In this document: positions 9,801 to 22,383 of the stretch, in pieces | How positions within the stretch are numbered: position 1 is the stretch's first letter | Layout: each line of letters opens with the position of its first letter | From: Antedon mediterranea | Lineage: Eukaryota; Echinodermata; Crinoidea; Comatulida; Antedonidae | Direction of reading: 5' to 3' | NCBI RefSeq assembly: GCF_964355755.1 | Contig: NC_092673.1 | Location: 30,571,001 to 30,635,000 of the forward strand | Length of the DNA: 64,000 bases | Made by a program: the position numbers and the translations under genes | The notes under the pieces: generated by a model | Database searches by the model: none | What the model saw: only the letters and a program-made list of their open reading frames with translations | Told to the model about the DNA's origin: nothing

Positions 9801-12800
9801 AATGAGATGAAATTTAGGTTTTGATGGCCAACCCTTATTCCCTAAACCCTAGGGACACGTTGGGCCTGTTTAGACTTAATTAAAAGTTACCCCCTAAATT
9901 GTGATTGGCTTCAATGGACTATTTATCGATAACTTTGGTTGGCAGGGAACCAACTTACCTGGGTAAATTACAATAGCTCTGTCTACTGTACACTATCATA
10001 CTTTATGTGACAACAAAATGAGATGTGACTATTATATTATTATATGGATGTGATGATGTCATACCACTACCATATTTGGGCACATCACTACCATATTTGT
10101 CAAATTAGTTTTGATAGAGAGAGCTTTAGCCTTCTTGACAAACTGAGTATTTAACTCTGTATTTCTATTCTATAGTGGCTTATTAGGAGGTCATTGTGTT
10201 GCATTGGATATCAAAGGCAAGGGAGAGTACATGCAGTGGTATACAGATGAACTACTCATGATGGCCAAAGAGGTTGGCTATAGACTTTTACCAGCTTTCA
10301 ACACGTCGACTGGAATGCCCTACCCAAGGGTACGTATATACAGTTTTCTATTTCTGTATTGATTTGTCTGTTGGGTAAATAATAGCAACCTGTCAATCAA
10401 CCAACCTCAAATCAACCAGTTGATTGGATATTTTTAATCTGACCCTCATTGTTCTGTTATTAGTGTATTAGATATTTCTCAAAATCATTACCAAAAAATT
10501 ATTACAGTAATCAACATTTTTAATTCCCAATAACTGCAATGCATTATTACTTACTATTACTTATACTTATTATTATTTTGTAGGTGAATCTTAGACATGG
10601 TGTAGACCCCCTCAAGTCACGAGCTGGGAAAGATAAAGCCACGTGCACAGCCTGTGCGGGGACCCTACTGTTGGAATTTGCTACTCTTAGCAGGCTAACT
10701 GGGGAGCCTATATTTGAGGTTTGTATTTGCAGATGTATTTTGTAAGTCCGTGAAAATTATGTGTTTTTAATGGGCTAAATCACTATTATGGTCATCTGTT
10801 GGCTAGAGTAGGCCTACATTCTGTGTTTTTTTTCACCGTTTTTGTTGGTTTTATTTTTAAAAAGTGATTTTAAATGGTGAACAGGCTTGGAATTGTAGCA
10901 TTAATATACTTTGTAAATTAATTACAACTTGTTTTTCAATATGTTACAGTTGAAAGCAAAGAAAGCTATGCAAGAGCTATGGTCTCGTAGACAAAGATCT
11001 AGTAATTTGGTTGGTACTATTATTAACATTCATAATGGTGACTGGGTAAGAAGAGGTAGGTTTATATCATTCTTATGCTATGTCTACACTATCAAACTAG
11101 TTTGACAAAAAAGTGTGATGTGCCCAAATATAGTAGTGATATGACATCATGGTGTCAATATATGGGCATTTTTGTCACATAAACTTTGATAGTGTAGGCA
11201 GAGCTCTAGTAAACGTAATTGTTGATCATTTTACAAATACTCAGAATTTTAACCATGCAATATTATAATATTGTCCCTAAAGTACAATAAACATTTCTTT
11301 ATCTATTAAAATAGTTCCAACAAAAATTTAGCTTCAAATACATGACCATGACCTTTAGTTGAATATACAGTACTATTCAATTTCAGACAGTTTACTAAGA
11401 ATTTAAAATATTATAATATACAATACAATGTTTCTATCATCATCCAATAAAATTTAAATTACATTTCTTTTGTCTGACATAGGGAAAAGTTAAAAAACAA
11501 ATTTTAAATACTGTGTTTCAAATCATAGTCTCTCATCTGTTATCCAGTTGGACACATACCCCTTTCACACCAAAACTCCAAAGTGATCTCCAGAGACACC
11601 CGGGGGTTTATGACCATTCAAAACGTCGAGAAACTCCGGAGATACCCCTTTCACACCAACCTAGCAACACCGGGGTTTATAAAATAAAATTGTAAATGTC
11701 GCCCTCTATTTTGTTTGTTTACATAGCGACGATCATTAGAATCATTTTAATTAATAATATTTTTAATTTAATAATTACTTTCAAAAGTCTCAGAAGTATA
11801 TAAGGGGTATATGTCAATATTTTTGTATTTTGTTCGTTACATTTCAGATAGTGGAGTTGGTGCTGGCATTGATTCTTATTATGAATATTTATTAAAATCT
11901 TACGTTCTTCTTGGAGAAGATAATTACCTTGATTGGTTCTCAGCTGTAAGTTTTAAAACTTCTTTTCAAAAGCTAATAATTGGAAGAAATAATCATAAGG
12001 TTTCAGATTATAAACCTCATCTCTTATTAATTCAAAATTATTGTTTATTATATACATTAAAATACTTTGTAACAATAAGATAGACTTATTATGAATGGAT
12101 GACTGCAGTAGTTGTTATTGGAGGTCTGTAATGTCAACGTGGGTTCTCTTAGGTCATCATAATGAATGAATCCAGTAGTATTCTAAACATCAGTACAACT
12201 ACCAACCATGTCTGTATTAGCTTCCCTGTTATAAAGGATATAAGTCATGTTTTATTCGTCAACCAATACAGTGTATAAGATTTCCAAATGTGTATGGGTC
12301 CATCCCATTGTAATGGAGCAGTATTTCTTAATGATTACCAATCTTTTTCTTTAGCATTATGAAGCTATTATGCGTTACATTTCTGATGGACCTTTACTAA
12401 TGGACGTTCACATGCATAGGCCACAAATTAAAGCCAAGAACTTTATGGACTCGCTACTTGCATTTTGGCCTGGATTACAAGTAAGTGCTATTAACACACA
12501 CAACTTTTACTATAGGGGTATCTTAATTATTTGTTTTTATTTATACTCGATGGCCACTTCAGTCAAAGATGTCTCCCAGAGGGCCCAGTTATGATCAGTG
12601 GATGTACTAGTACACCGGGGTAACCCCCTACTCATCTCGAAAGATGTACCGGGTTCTTTAAAGTGCATATTTCTAGATGTGTGCACTGGACCTACGGTTT
12701 ATAGCCCTTATCCGAGAAGACTCATTCTACCACCAGAACCATGAATCGAGTGAGCCTTGAACCCTTGGCAATGTTATGGCTACGTAATTACGGTTCCATT

Positions 12801-15800
12801 GCTCGGCCACTCACTCATAATCAGCCCACCAGGATACAAACTATTAACCTGTTCAAATGCCATTCATTCACCAAGGCCAATGCCTTGACCTACCCTACAC
12901 ACACTTTAATTCCTTGAAACCATGTTTCTCTCTTGAAGAAAATCAATGTGTGTTTGTAAGTGATATAACCTGTGTTGGTTACTGTTTTTCATTTATTGTT
13001 TTCTTCCATTATCTCAGGTTTTATTTGGTGATGTTAAACCAGCTATTGAAACACATGAGTTGTTGTACCAGGTCATGCAGAAACACAACTTTTTACCCGA
13101 GGTAGTAAACCCCATTATACTATTTCATTTCATTTCATTATTTATTTGGTCTATTTAAGTATATACAAAAACAAAACAAAAATGAAATTGGGGAGACCAG
13201 GGTCAACCTAAGTGAACTTAATCACTGTAGCTGAGCCGGTTGACCCAACCCCAAAGTCAGTTTACACATAAAAGACGTAAAGACAAAATACAGTTACAGC
13301 GAATCAAAATGAATATGAACTTTTCTAATGAAAGCTGATGGGCTTTCTAGGACTGCAGCATCTTTCAACGGTCTGGGAAGCTGGTCCCAGACACGGGGTA
13401 ATCTGATTGCTATAGAATGGAAAAAAGCCTGTGTCGTTGATGCTTGATGTCTGAAGCACAAGCGATCATTGTGAAGAGTATTTATTAAAACAGTTATGAA
13501 CTCTGCTGCAGTCCAGAAAACCCACCAGAACCTTAAAACAAAATATAATAAGAAATTTATCTCTTCTAACAGACAAAGATGAAACTGAAAGCAAATTTAA
13601 CCTCTCCTCAAAGCACATCTGTCCACGATGCTGTTTGAGAGCCTGTTTGAGATTAAACCCATCTATAATTAAAAACCCTACTGTTGTAGTCCCAGATAAA
13701 CAAAATATCAACAACTGATAATTAGAGCGTAAAACTCACTGATAAAGAACAAAAACCAGATTCTAGAACTACTGTATATAGATTGTTATTTAGTTTAGCC
13801 TTTTAAACATACATTTTTTTTATTTTTCCAGGCATTTACACCAGATTACAATATACATTGGGGGCAGCACCCACTAAGACCTGAATTCTCAGAAAGTACT
13901 TATTTTCTTTACAAGGTAAGCATCATGAAACAAATGTAGTACTCTACTTTTTTTTTTTTTACTCAAATTAGAATTGAACCATGACCTTGAGATTGAAAAG
14001 CGACCATGTTATTTACTATGATAGAAATACTGAAAGAAATGTATATAAACTTTCTAAGGTCTTTTTCCTTTGGTCATATTCACTTAAAGTAAGATAGCTC
14101 CCTTAAATACTAAGTTAAGTATTTAACTTCTATTTTTATATTGTACTATGATTTTATATTCATTAAAAAAAAAAAATTATACATGCAATTTGGCCATTGA
14201 ACCACCATATGTAATAGTATTTTTAATTTGCAATTAATAAGTTAATAACTTAAGTCAATCAATATTTATTGATTTTAATTTGCTTATGTTGGAGAATTTG
14301 CATATTTAAATGTTTAGCTTATATTTATAATAGGCTAAATGTGATTGGTTTATTTAATGTGCACATTATATTGTAGGCCACTGGAGATCCATATTACTTA
14401 GAGGTTGGCAAGCAGATAGTTGATAGTCTTCAGCAGTATGCTCGCGTTCCCTGTGGATTTGCAGCTATTAGAGATGTCAGAACTGGTGGCCATGAAGACA
14501 GGTAAAACATAATAGGTTCACAGTCCATGATATGTTCTTGTTTATCTGGATAATAATTCAAAACTACTATGGAGTAGCTTTGCATTGACTTTTGTACTTT
14601 CAAAGTGTTTGCAATTAATTCTTGAGTGAGACTGGAATCCACGACCTCCAGTTCACTGGCCTGGACCAATGAAGCAGCTGGTGCAGCACCAACAGGATGA
14701 TAATTGTTTAGAGCTCTTTTTACACTATCAAACAAACTAGTTTGACAAAAAAAGTGTGATGTGCCCAAATGGTAGTGATATGCCCAAGTATGTTCATATA
14801 ATGGGCACATCACATTTTTTTGTCAAACTAAGTTTAAAAGTGTCCACAGACCTTAACACACTGTAATCTGAATTGTTACCAATTTCTCTTATATCATATT
14901 GAATAAAATATGCTACTGTACATAGACTGGAAAATGTATGCCAGAATTTTTAGATATTTTTTTTTTCAAATCTATTCTTTTTTTAAATATCTGAATTAAA
15001 TTGACTTTATTGTCACCATATAAATGTAGGATATCTCTTCATCAGAATGGACTCGTATGTGTTGGCGGAGACGTTCAAGTACTTATATTTATTGTTTGCC
15101 GAGAGTGATGAGCTAGGATTAGCAGTCGATCAGTACTTATTCACAACAGAAGCGCACTTGTTACCACTTAACCTTGCTAGAATGAAAAATAAGGACACAA
15201 ACAAAACAGAAAAGGTAATAGGAATTGTAGTGGCTCTTAAGCATGGTTGTTTACATGCTTGCTTATCAAGTTAAGAATCCAGTGTTCAAATCCTAACTGT
15301 GCAGAACAATATCAACAATTTTTCTCATAGATGAAGTTAGTACCATACTAATGTTATAACTGACACTGGTGGTTGGTTACTTGTAATCCAGTCACATGAA
15401 TTGACGAGAGAGCACCCTTAGTGGTTGTAATGTAAACTCGCAACACTTAGCGCTAGGACCTTTTGAAAATCTTTCATGATTAAGACCAATATTTACACAG
15501 ACGAGCGGTAACGGTAATAAAAATATAGAATCAATGTTATTTCTTATGACTATTTACACAAAGCATGGAGCGAATGGGATGAATATAGATGAAGATTATA
15601 CGTGAGGCAACCTACGTGTTTTTTTTTTGCTTACCGTTACCAATCGTCTGCTTAAATTGGCCTTTAGGCACTGCTCTATTGACGACTCTTCACTCACAGT
15701 TTAAATAAAAAATTTTTTTTAATACCTACAGAATGATTGTGCTAATGATACGGTGTCGATGGTACTAGATCGCTCTTGCCCAAATCACAACTATCTCTTT

Positions 15801-18800
15801 CCTGGTGGCGAGTTATATGCTCACACAGTGAGAGAGTCTATGCAAATTAAAAGATACCAAAGCTGTGGTCAAGATTCAATTATTACAATAGAGTAAGTTA
15901 TATTTTATTTATATCTTCATAAAAGGCTCATGGTGTTTTTGGCAAGAGGTTGCTGTTAGGAATTATGAAGTTTCTTTATCACATGTCTATAAATTTGTAT
16001 TGACTTGAACTTAGACCCCATTTACACTTGCAATTTGGGCCAGCTCAGGACCACCCCTGGGTCGGCAATGATAAGTGTAAACACACAGTTAGGCCGGCCT
16101 TTTGCCAGCTTTTATGTTTGGGCCAACTTATGCAGTGAACCGTGACCAATGGTTTTAGAAAATGAATCCTCAGGGCTGTCATTTGGAGCACAAGTGTAAA
16201 CACGCTGGATCAGACCCAAACAATTAAATTTGGACCAGCTGAAGCGGCCCAGGACCCAATCGTAAGTGTAAATGGGGTCTTGTACTACGTATACTGTATG
16301 TATGCTGACTTGCTGACAAGTAACAAACAGCAATGATTATAATCATAGTAAAGTTGTGTTGTTTACTTTTTTCTAGATCTAGTAGTGGCAAACGATTAAA
16401 AGCTACAGAATTCATACCAGGAAATTCAGATCAGTTGCAACAATTGACAAAAATGGGAATTCGTTTAGTTACAATGAGTGATGGAAGAGTACAACTTATG
16501 CACACAGCATCACATGTAAGTTTACAATTAACATGTTAATGAATGTTGTCTTGAATAATTATTTTTAACTGTAAAAGTGTTTACTTTAGAAAAACCCAGA
16601 ATGAATGAGTGAATGTTTATATCTGTGTACTACAGTACTTCCATGTGGATCTCTGTTATGGGGTATATAAAGATAGTACTGTACCGGTATAGTATATGGC
16701 AAGGTCAAAATGTTGCTATTTGGAAGCTTATTATAGTATTATTATTATTATAGCGTTGTATCTACTTGATTGTTGTACTAATGTCTATAATATAATTTTA
16801 TGTGTGCATGCTTTCTTCACCCAAATGTAATTACCAGGACTAAATTCATCTTGCATTATGTTGTTTTGTATTCTAGGCTATTGATACAAAGTCAGCTCAG
16901 AATGGTTTATTATTTATGCAGGAGATGATTGAGCTCTCAAAATCCCAACAACAAGGTATTGTTTTATTGTCATTTAATTACCAGTAAGAAATTAAAATGC
17001 TCAAGCACTTCTTTAGATTGTCACAGACAAAATCCTATTTACTCTACAAGAAAAATGTCTGCTAATTCCAAAATCAAGTTGTGACTTTATAACTGGATTT
17101 CAATCACTTAAGCCTGTTTTCCTGTAAGCTATTGTTACAATAATCGGCGATCTTCTACGTAAACATTGAAATGTTAACGATTTACAGGAAAAGGTACTCG
17201 CTATTGTTATCATTTCAACTTGATCGTTTTCAAACAATGTCGTTGAACTGTTAACGATCAATGATGATAGCGTCGAATAACGTCGACAGGAAAACAGGCT
17301 TTAGGTGTACTGTAGTGTAACATTCTAACCAAAAATCATTTTATTCAATTAATCAAACTTGGTAGAGTTTGGTCAACTAAATATGTTTTATACATAATTG
17401 TCATATTATTGATGTTGTGATTCTCTGTGTTTAGAGAAGGATGCTTTAGACCAGGTCCGCCTTATATTATTAGCCAATCAAAATCGTATAATTTTTGGAG
17501 GGAAAATGTTATCCTCCTCTGAAGCCTAAAATTTGCATGTCCAGTATAAAAGTGGAATGTAATAGATATTAAGAGAGAAGAGAGAATAAGATCAGAGTAG
17601 ATAAACGGAAAGATGATAAAGAAAATGAATAAAAGTTCTAGTTGAGTTAAATATACTTTTTGTATGAGTTATCATTCAGTGACAGTGTACGTCGCGTGGA
17701 GTTATATATATACGCCTGAGAAAGCTCGGAACCAACTAAAATAAATTCACTACAATAATCAACTCAATACATAATCATTTGAATATGTTGGCTTTTTTTA
17801 AACTTTATAGTGGAGTATCATCCGAAAGCTGTTCACTTTGTAGAACCAGCATTGCTCAACAATATGGTTCTGACTGCTAACCCTGCTCAATTTGGGCTTG
17901 ACCTATCTACAGATCCAGGAGTAAGTACAAAACCTATCATAAATCAGTTTAAACATTTCTTTATTTAGCTAGCTTTATAATAAAGGGCTCTACAAGCACT
18001 AAAGACTAGAAAGCAACAGAACACAAGAAACTTCTGGGCATGCTTTACAACAAAAGCAACATTGTGATAGCTTAAGCAACTATGCCAAATTCTTTTTTAT
18101 TTATGTCTTTAGGCAATGTGGCCAAGGATTACCAATAGTAAATTAATCACTGTCTTATCAGATAGGTGGTAATCCCCCTGATATCAATCAATCAATCGTT
18201 CGATTTATATAGCGCCATTCCAACATTCATTGCTCATGGCGCTGTAAAAAAAAAAATCAGAAAAGGTGAGTTTTGAGTAGTGACTTAAAGTGACTCAATA
18301 ATGATGTGTGTTTAATGTTCAAGGGTAGGTGGTTCCAAAGCCTAGGTCCAGCAACACTGAAAGTCCGATCTCCCCAACTATGTTTGCTCCTTGGAATGTC
18401 CAGTAGCACAGGGGCTATTTTGTGAACCAGTTCACCGGGGTAACCCCCTACTCTTTTCAAATAATAAACTAGGTTCTTTTAAGTGAACACAGGTTATAAC
18501 TGTGTAAATTGACCCGCTTCTAAAGTTATCATCAGATTACCATTTAATCGTTGTCTTCTCTGAAGGTTGTTAGTGGTGTGGTTATAGCAGATCCCCCAAA
18601 TGGTTGTTCAGCATTGAATAATAGATGGGAGGTCAAAGGTCAAATTGTGGTAATCACAAGAGGAGATTGTATGTTTATAGAAAAGGTTAGTGTATAATTT
18701 AAATTAATAATCATAAATCCTAAGGAAAATTGTTTTAAAAAATGTCAATGCTGTGGGCATCAGTAGTTAGATATCTCAATGGCGAGAAAAACTAAATAAA

Positions 18801-20435
18801 AACGGCCAGAGAGTTTGCCAAGCTTTTGGAAAACATTAAGAGGGCTAAATCCAGCACTAATGTGTTTCTTGATCAATTAAGTGATTTTATATTATTTTTA
18901 TCCAATAGGCCAGAACAGCCCAAAAACATGGTGCAGTTGGTGCCATTATTATTGACAGAGATGAGAAGAGATCAGCAGATGACAAATACACATTCGCTAT
19001 GTCTGGAGACGGAAGCCTTGATGTTGATATACCTGCAATATTTTTGTTTTACAAGGAAGCTGAAATATTACTAAATGCAATAATAGAATATCCACAGAAG
19101 GTGCTTGTTGCATTGGTTGATAAAGACACATCTGAATGTAAGTTGTGGTTATTTTACGGAAGTGACTATCGGCATGGTCCACCCTATGCATGTATTTCAT
19201 TATTTTCTATCTGCGTGGTTGACTGTGCCAAAAGGTACACTGATTTACATGCCCAGTGGAAAATTGTTTGTTAATAAAAATAACTGTTTCTATCAAAAGA
19301 AAGGATGTAAGTTGTGGTTATTTTACGGAAGTGACTATCGGCATGGTCCACCCTATGCATGTATTTCATTATTTTCTATCTGCGTGGTTGACTGTGCCAA
19401 AAGGTACACTGATTTACATGCCCAGTGGAAAATTGTTTGTTAATAAAAATAACTGTTTCTATCAAAAGAAAGGATGCAAGTTGTGGTTATTTTACGGAAG
19501 TGACTAACGACACAGTTGACCATGCCTATAGAAAAATTTTAATTACATGCACGATAGACTGTGCCGATAGCCCCAGCTATTCATGTGGTTGTATACATTA
19601 TATGATACTAATAGAAAGGAATTCTATAATGGCTCCATAAGATATTTTACACTGTAAAACACAACACAATAGGAATTAATAAAGTAACTTTCTAGTGTTC
19701 TGAATTCTGTTTGGGAGCTATACTATCGGTAACTCCTGCTGACAAAACCAACTTTAAGAGATCACTGCTTCCTCATTACAGTTGAAATAATAATATTTTT
19801 TTGTTTTTTTTTTGTGTAAAATAGATGATATTGCACTTCTGAAGGGTGATTATTTGTTACGCATCAGTGAGGATGATTGTTCAAAGGAAGACAACACTGA
19901 ACTTGGTAGATCACCAGAAGGGTTGGCATTAGATCCTGAAAGAGATGCTGAACTAGATAAAGCAGAGGATGCACCTGATGGCAAAAAGAATGATTATTTT
20001 CTATCAACCTATAGTCCTCAGTATTTACAGAAGATTTATGATATGATGTTGGAGGAACTGAACAATGGATTAGAGAATGGGGCAGACTTGAATGAGCTTC
20101 AAAATGAACAGTTCAGCACACTACAGGAATTACTACCAAGCTCGGAAAAAGAGTTGAAAATTCTTCAGGACATTATAAAAGATATAATCCAACTAAAGAA
20201 CATTCAGAACTCGCTTGTGACCGAGGCAGAAAAGGGTGAAACGACGGACGGTGATTGGAAGGATGATATTAGAATTGATAATAATAAACAAAGGAAAAAT
20301 GAAGAAGGAAAACGCACAGAACATTTACAAACGAACAAAAAGGAGAACGAAAAAAATAGCGATCAAATACAAAATGACGAAGATAGATATTCCGATGATT
20401 TGAAGGAACAGACCAATAAGCATGAAGAGTTATGA
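6859..20435 (+). CDS. EDEM3: EDEM3, ER degradation-enhancing alpha-mannosidase-like protein 3
   Basis: Trims mannose from misfolded glycoproteins in the ER lumen and sends them to ERAD. Twenty exons: 6859-7067, 8484-8529, 9029-9129, 9515-9667, 10176-10329, 10584-10718, 10950-11055, 11848-11945, 12355-12480, 13018-13101, 13832-13915, 14377-14501, 15046-15214, 15732-15892, 16377-16515, 16877-16955, 17811-17920, 18566-18685, 18909-19137, 19825-20435. All phases agree and give 1012 residues (human EDEM3 is about 930). Residues 1-28 are a signal peptide; the ATG at 6859 is the first in-frame ATG. The GH47 domain spans about 75-515, with [14 protein letters not shown] (Glu163), [26 protein letters not shown] and TTEAHLLP (Glu509). 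A PA domain (about 694-809) is the hallmark that separates EDEM3 from EDEM1/2. The tail is acidic, probably disordered, and ends HEEL, a KDEL-type retention signal. Introns are full of MITEs and LINE pieces. Confidence 0.93.
7204..8007. mobile_element. Non-autonomous DNA transposon with about 150-bp terminal inverted repeats
   Basis: The left arm, 7204-7356, is repeated in inverted orientation at 7851-8007 with only a few mismatches. Both arms start near AATTAAT-TCGCCGTGGCTAAAG and include GGTACCGTATTCTAACTTC and a perfect TGACGTCA. The 500-base centre has no convincing transposase frame. It lies in EDEM3 intron 1 and could fold into a long hairpin in the pre-mRNA. Confidence 0.8.
8130..8270. 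repeat. Dispersed repeat (GACAATGCTGTGGG type)
   Basis: The stretch with CAATGCTGTGGG, ATCTCAATGG and AGAGCTTTCGGGCAAC is matched by a diverged copy at 18736-18840 (CAATGCTGTGGG, ATCTCAATGG, AAGCTTTTGGAAAAC). It is intronic and the family is unknown. An (AT)n run at 8088-8107 precedes it. Confidence 0.5.
9974..10128. mobile_element. MITE family A copy (EDEM3 intron 4)
   Basis: Starts AGCTCTGTCTAC and ends GATAGAGAGAGCTTTA. The interior has the family's GATGATGTCATA and CCATATTTGGGCACATCAC blocks. Confidence 0.75.
11076..11208. mobile_element. MITE family A copy (EDEM3 intron 7)
   Basis: Ends CTATGTCTACACTATC and GATAGTGTAGGCAGAGC, with the GTGATGTGCCCAAATA and TGACATCATGGTGTC interior. Confidence 0.85.
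11511..11690. repeat. Degenerate inverted repeat in EDEM3 intron 7
   Basis: Two copies of ATACCCCTTTCACACCAA (about 11557 and 11643) flank GC-rich sequence with CGGGGTTTAT and CCGGGGGTTTATG. It looks like a decayed MITE; the limits are uncertain. Confidence 0.35.
12604..12840. repeat. Dispersed repeat (CACCGGGGTAACCCCCTACTC)
   Basis: The first 60 bases, from CACCGGGGTAACCCCC to GGGTTCTTTAAAGTG, are shared with 18437-18490, where they belong to a LINE tail. The rest of this intron 9 segment is unique in the window. Confidence 0.5.
13130..13740 (-). repeat. LINE ORF2 C-terminal relic, minus strand (EDEM3 intron 10)
   Basis: Read on the minus strand, several frames with stops give the tail pattern of Jockey/CR1-type ORF2: [16 protein letters not shown], then a break, then [14 protein letters not shown]. 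The left end (TTTGGTCTATTTAAGTATAT after a TTTCA run) looks like the short-repeat 3' end. It has no effect on the coding frame of EDEM3. Confidence 0.5.
14709..14852. mobile_element. MITE family A copy (EDEM3 intron 12)
   Basis: Starts AGAGCTCTTTTTACACTATC. Contains GTTTGACAAAAAAAGTGTGA and GGGCACATCACATTTTTTTG. The right terminus is diverged. Confidence 0.75.
16011..16280. mobile_element. MITE family D (GACCCCATTTACACTT ends)
   Basis: TTAGACCCCATTTACACTTG at the left pairs with AAGTGTAAATGGGGTCT at the right, and the inverted similarity continues inward. About 270 bases, no coding capacity, in EDEM3 intron 14. The termini resemble those of family F (GGCCCATTTACACTAG) at 55978. Confidence 0.75.
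17108..17303. mobile_element. MITE family E (AAGCCTGTTTTCCTGT ends)
   Basis: TTAAGCCTGTTTTCCTGT and ACAGGAAAACAGGCTTTA form a 16-bp perfect inverted repeat 196 bases apart. The interior repeats TTAACGAT and GTCGA motifs. It lies in EDEM3 intron 16. Confidence 0.75.
18182..18470 (-). repeat. CR1/L2-like LINE 3' fragment, minus strand (EDEM3 intron 17)
   Basis: An open minus-strand frame (18257-18460) encodes the ORF2 tail [20 protein letters not shown] and [10 protein letters not shown]. It is followed by a 3' end, GGCGCTATATAAATCG, and a (TTGA)n run. This is the same group as the fragment at 445-640 but far better preserved. It is 5' truncated. Confidence 0.75.
19139..19507 (+). repeat. 169-bp tandem duplication starting at the EDEM3 exon 19 donor
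   Basis: Units start at about 19139, 19308 and 19477: two full copies and a 30-base third. Units 1 and 2 are nearly identical, so the duplication is young. Each begins with the exon 19 splice donor context: ATGTAAGTTGTGG in units 1 and 2, ATGCAAGTTGTGG in the third. EDEM3 thus has two GT donors and one GC donor at 169-base spacing before exon 20 at 19825. Confidence 0.9.
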
Positions 20436-21510
20436 TGTCGGCAATTTTTTTAAATTACCGGTCTTCCTCAAATTAAAATATTTGGTGTCATATTTTAAAA
20501 TATAATTTGGTTTCAGAAAGGCACCAGATCAAATCATGTGTAACACCATCTTTAATTTAATGTAGACTTATATTTAATTAGGCATAAATAATTATTCTTT
20601 CTCAGGGTTTTTGTTAAGGATCTAAAGAAAATAATGGAAACTGTTTGGTATGAAAGCATAGCATTGGAATGGCATAGACCGAACAAATTGAGAGAGCACA
20701 ACCAAAACAGCAATATGACAGTCTCTGCCTTAACAAAAAATCTGCTTCCTATTTAAAATACAGCAGCACTAGTTTAATTGACATTGTCTTTATTGAAAGA
20801 ATTGAATTTGTACAGGATTAAAAATAATACTTTCTAATATTAAAATAATAATTTGGTTTTGTTTTCAATATTCATTTATCAAGTTAATAATTTAAAATTG
20901 TCATTGACATTATATTTATAAATAATGCTACTAGTAATTTACAATATGACAGTCTCTGCCTTAACAAAAACTCTGCTTCCTATTTAAAATACAGCAGCAC
21001 TAGTTTAATTGACATTGTCTTTATTGAAAGAATTGAATTTGTACAGGATTAAAAATAATACTTTCTAATATTAAAATAATAATTTGGTTTTGTTTTCAAT
21101 ATTCATTTATCAAGTTAATAATTTAAAATTGTCATTGACATTATATTTATAAATAATGCTACTAGTAATTTACCAGTCTTATTTATGTATTATGTCTTCA
21201 GCATTGAGCCCCCGGCAATTGTGCTCATGAGTGGGCATAATGACCTTTCGACTTAATAATGTAGGCTAGTTGAACGTCATGGGGGAAAAAAATATATATA
21301 GTGTAGTAATGTACTGAACTACACTTAAGATACAGTATTCAAGAAAGTCAATTTGTTGTTTGTTTTTTCAGGCAAAGAAAAAATTTGCATAAATATAGTG
21401 TAAATAATTCTATTTTTAATCCCTTCCATAATACTGTATTGTGCTTCCCCCACCCAAGCACTACAAATACCACCATGTTGTCTATACTGTATTTAAATAT
21501 TAAAATAAAT
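20436..21510 (+). other. EDEM3 3' UTR region with a 231-bp tandem duplication
   Basis: After the TGA at 20433-20435 the sequence is AT-rich and non-coding. The block 20711-20941 is repeated directly at 20942-21172, almost without change. A plausible AATAAA lies at 21504-21509. Where transcripts really end is not known. Confidence 0.6.
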
Positions 21511-22290
21511 ATGTACAAATCTCTTCATTCTTGTATTTAAATAATTTGAATACTACCTCTGTATATTAACCTTTAAACTATTATTTTATTATATTAAACA
21601 ATATAATCTTACCTTAGTATAATCTATACTGTATGAAAAGTTACTTTAGTATAATAATTATATATATGATATGCCAATGATCATGGTTGATGGAATTTTT
21701 GCATTGGAAAATCATGGTTGTATGCGTGCCTAGTATTGTATTACGTCAGTTTGGCCAAAAAAATGCTTAATGGTGGTAAGACAATTACATTCAGGGGTGG
21801 TAAATCCAATCTTGTCAAAATGAGGGCACTGATGAATTTCAGTACTGTATCGGTTCAAATGCATGTAAGGATGTATTCATGGCTTTGAGCAGGCACAGAT
21901 TAATTGTTTAAACTGTACTACCCTAACAGAAAAACATATTTTATAGCATTATTCTGTGCCATCTAGAAATGTAGTGTGCTTTTATGTATATGGTTATGAT
22001 GTAAAAACTACAAATATTAATATTATTTTCTGTAGATTGTAGAAAAACATATTTAAATAATTTGCATTATAATAATTTAGCCATGTATAAATATTATTAT
22101 AACCATACTTTTCAGATACCTATTTAAAAAAAAAAAATAATTACAGATTTGATTGAATAAGTAAGGTTGTGCAATTTGGATCTGAAATGGTGCAGAATTG
22201 TATATAATAATGTTTTGTTTTTTAAATAGATTTTTTAACACAAATTTAAAGTACTTTGTTTGAAATTGTGTTGGCAGTCATTTGAACTGT
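21511..22290. other. Intergenic AT-rich sequence
   Basis: Nothing recognisable: A/T runs, no open frame with splice signals, no inverted repeat. Confidence 0.5.
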
Positions 22291-22383
22291 AAGGCTTGGT
22301 TCCCACTAAGAGACAACGAAAGGACGTAAGCACAATGCAATCCAATTACTTGATTTGCAACCTTGTGGGAACCAAGCTTTAAG
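22291..22383. mobile_element. MITE family C, internally deleted copy
   Basis: Only 93 bases: AAGGCTTGGTTCCCACTAAG at the left and TGTGGGAACCAAGCTTTAAG at the right with a short remnant of the GACGTAAGC interior. Both termini survive, so this is a deletion derivative. Confidence 0.75.

Noticed and set aside
14430-14813. 127-codon minus-strand frame
   Set aside because: Antisense of EDEM3 exon 12 and a MITE; composition is that of the overlapping elements.
16112-16415. Minus-strand frames in EDEM3 intron 14 and exon 15
   Set aside because: They lie over a family D MITE and antisense to an EDEM3 exon.
19105-19640. Open frames over the 169-bp repeat (CGYFTEV repeats)
   Set aside because: They are by-products of the tandem duplication past the exon 19 donor; no homology and no starts of their own.
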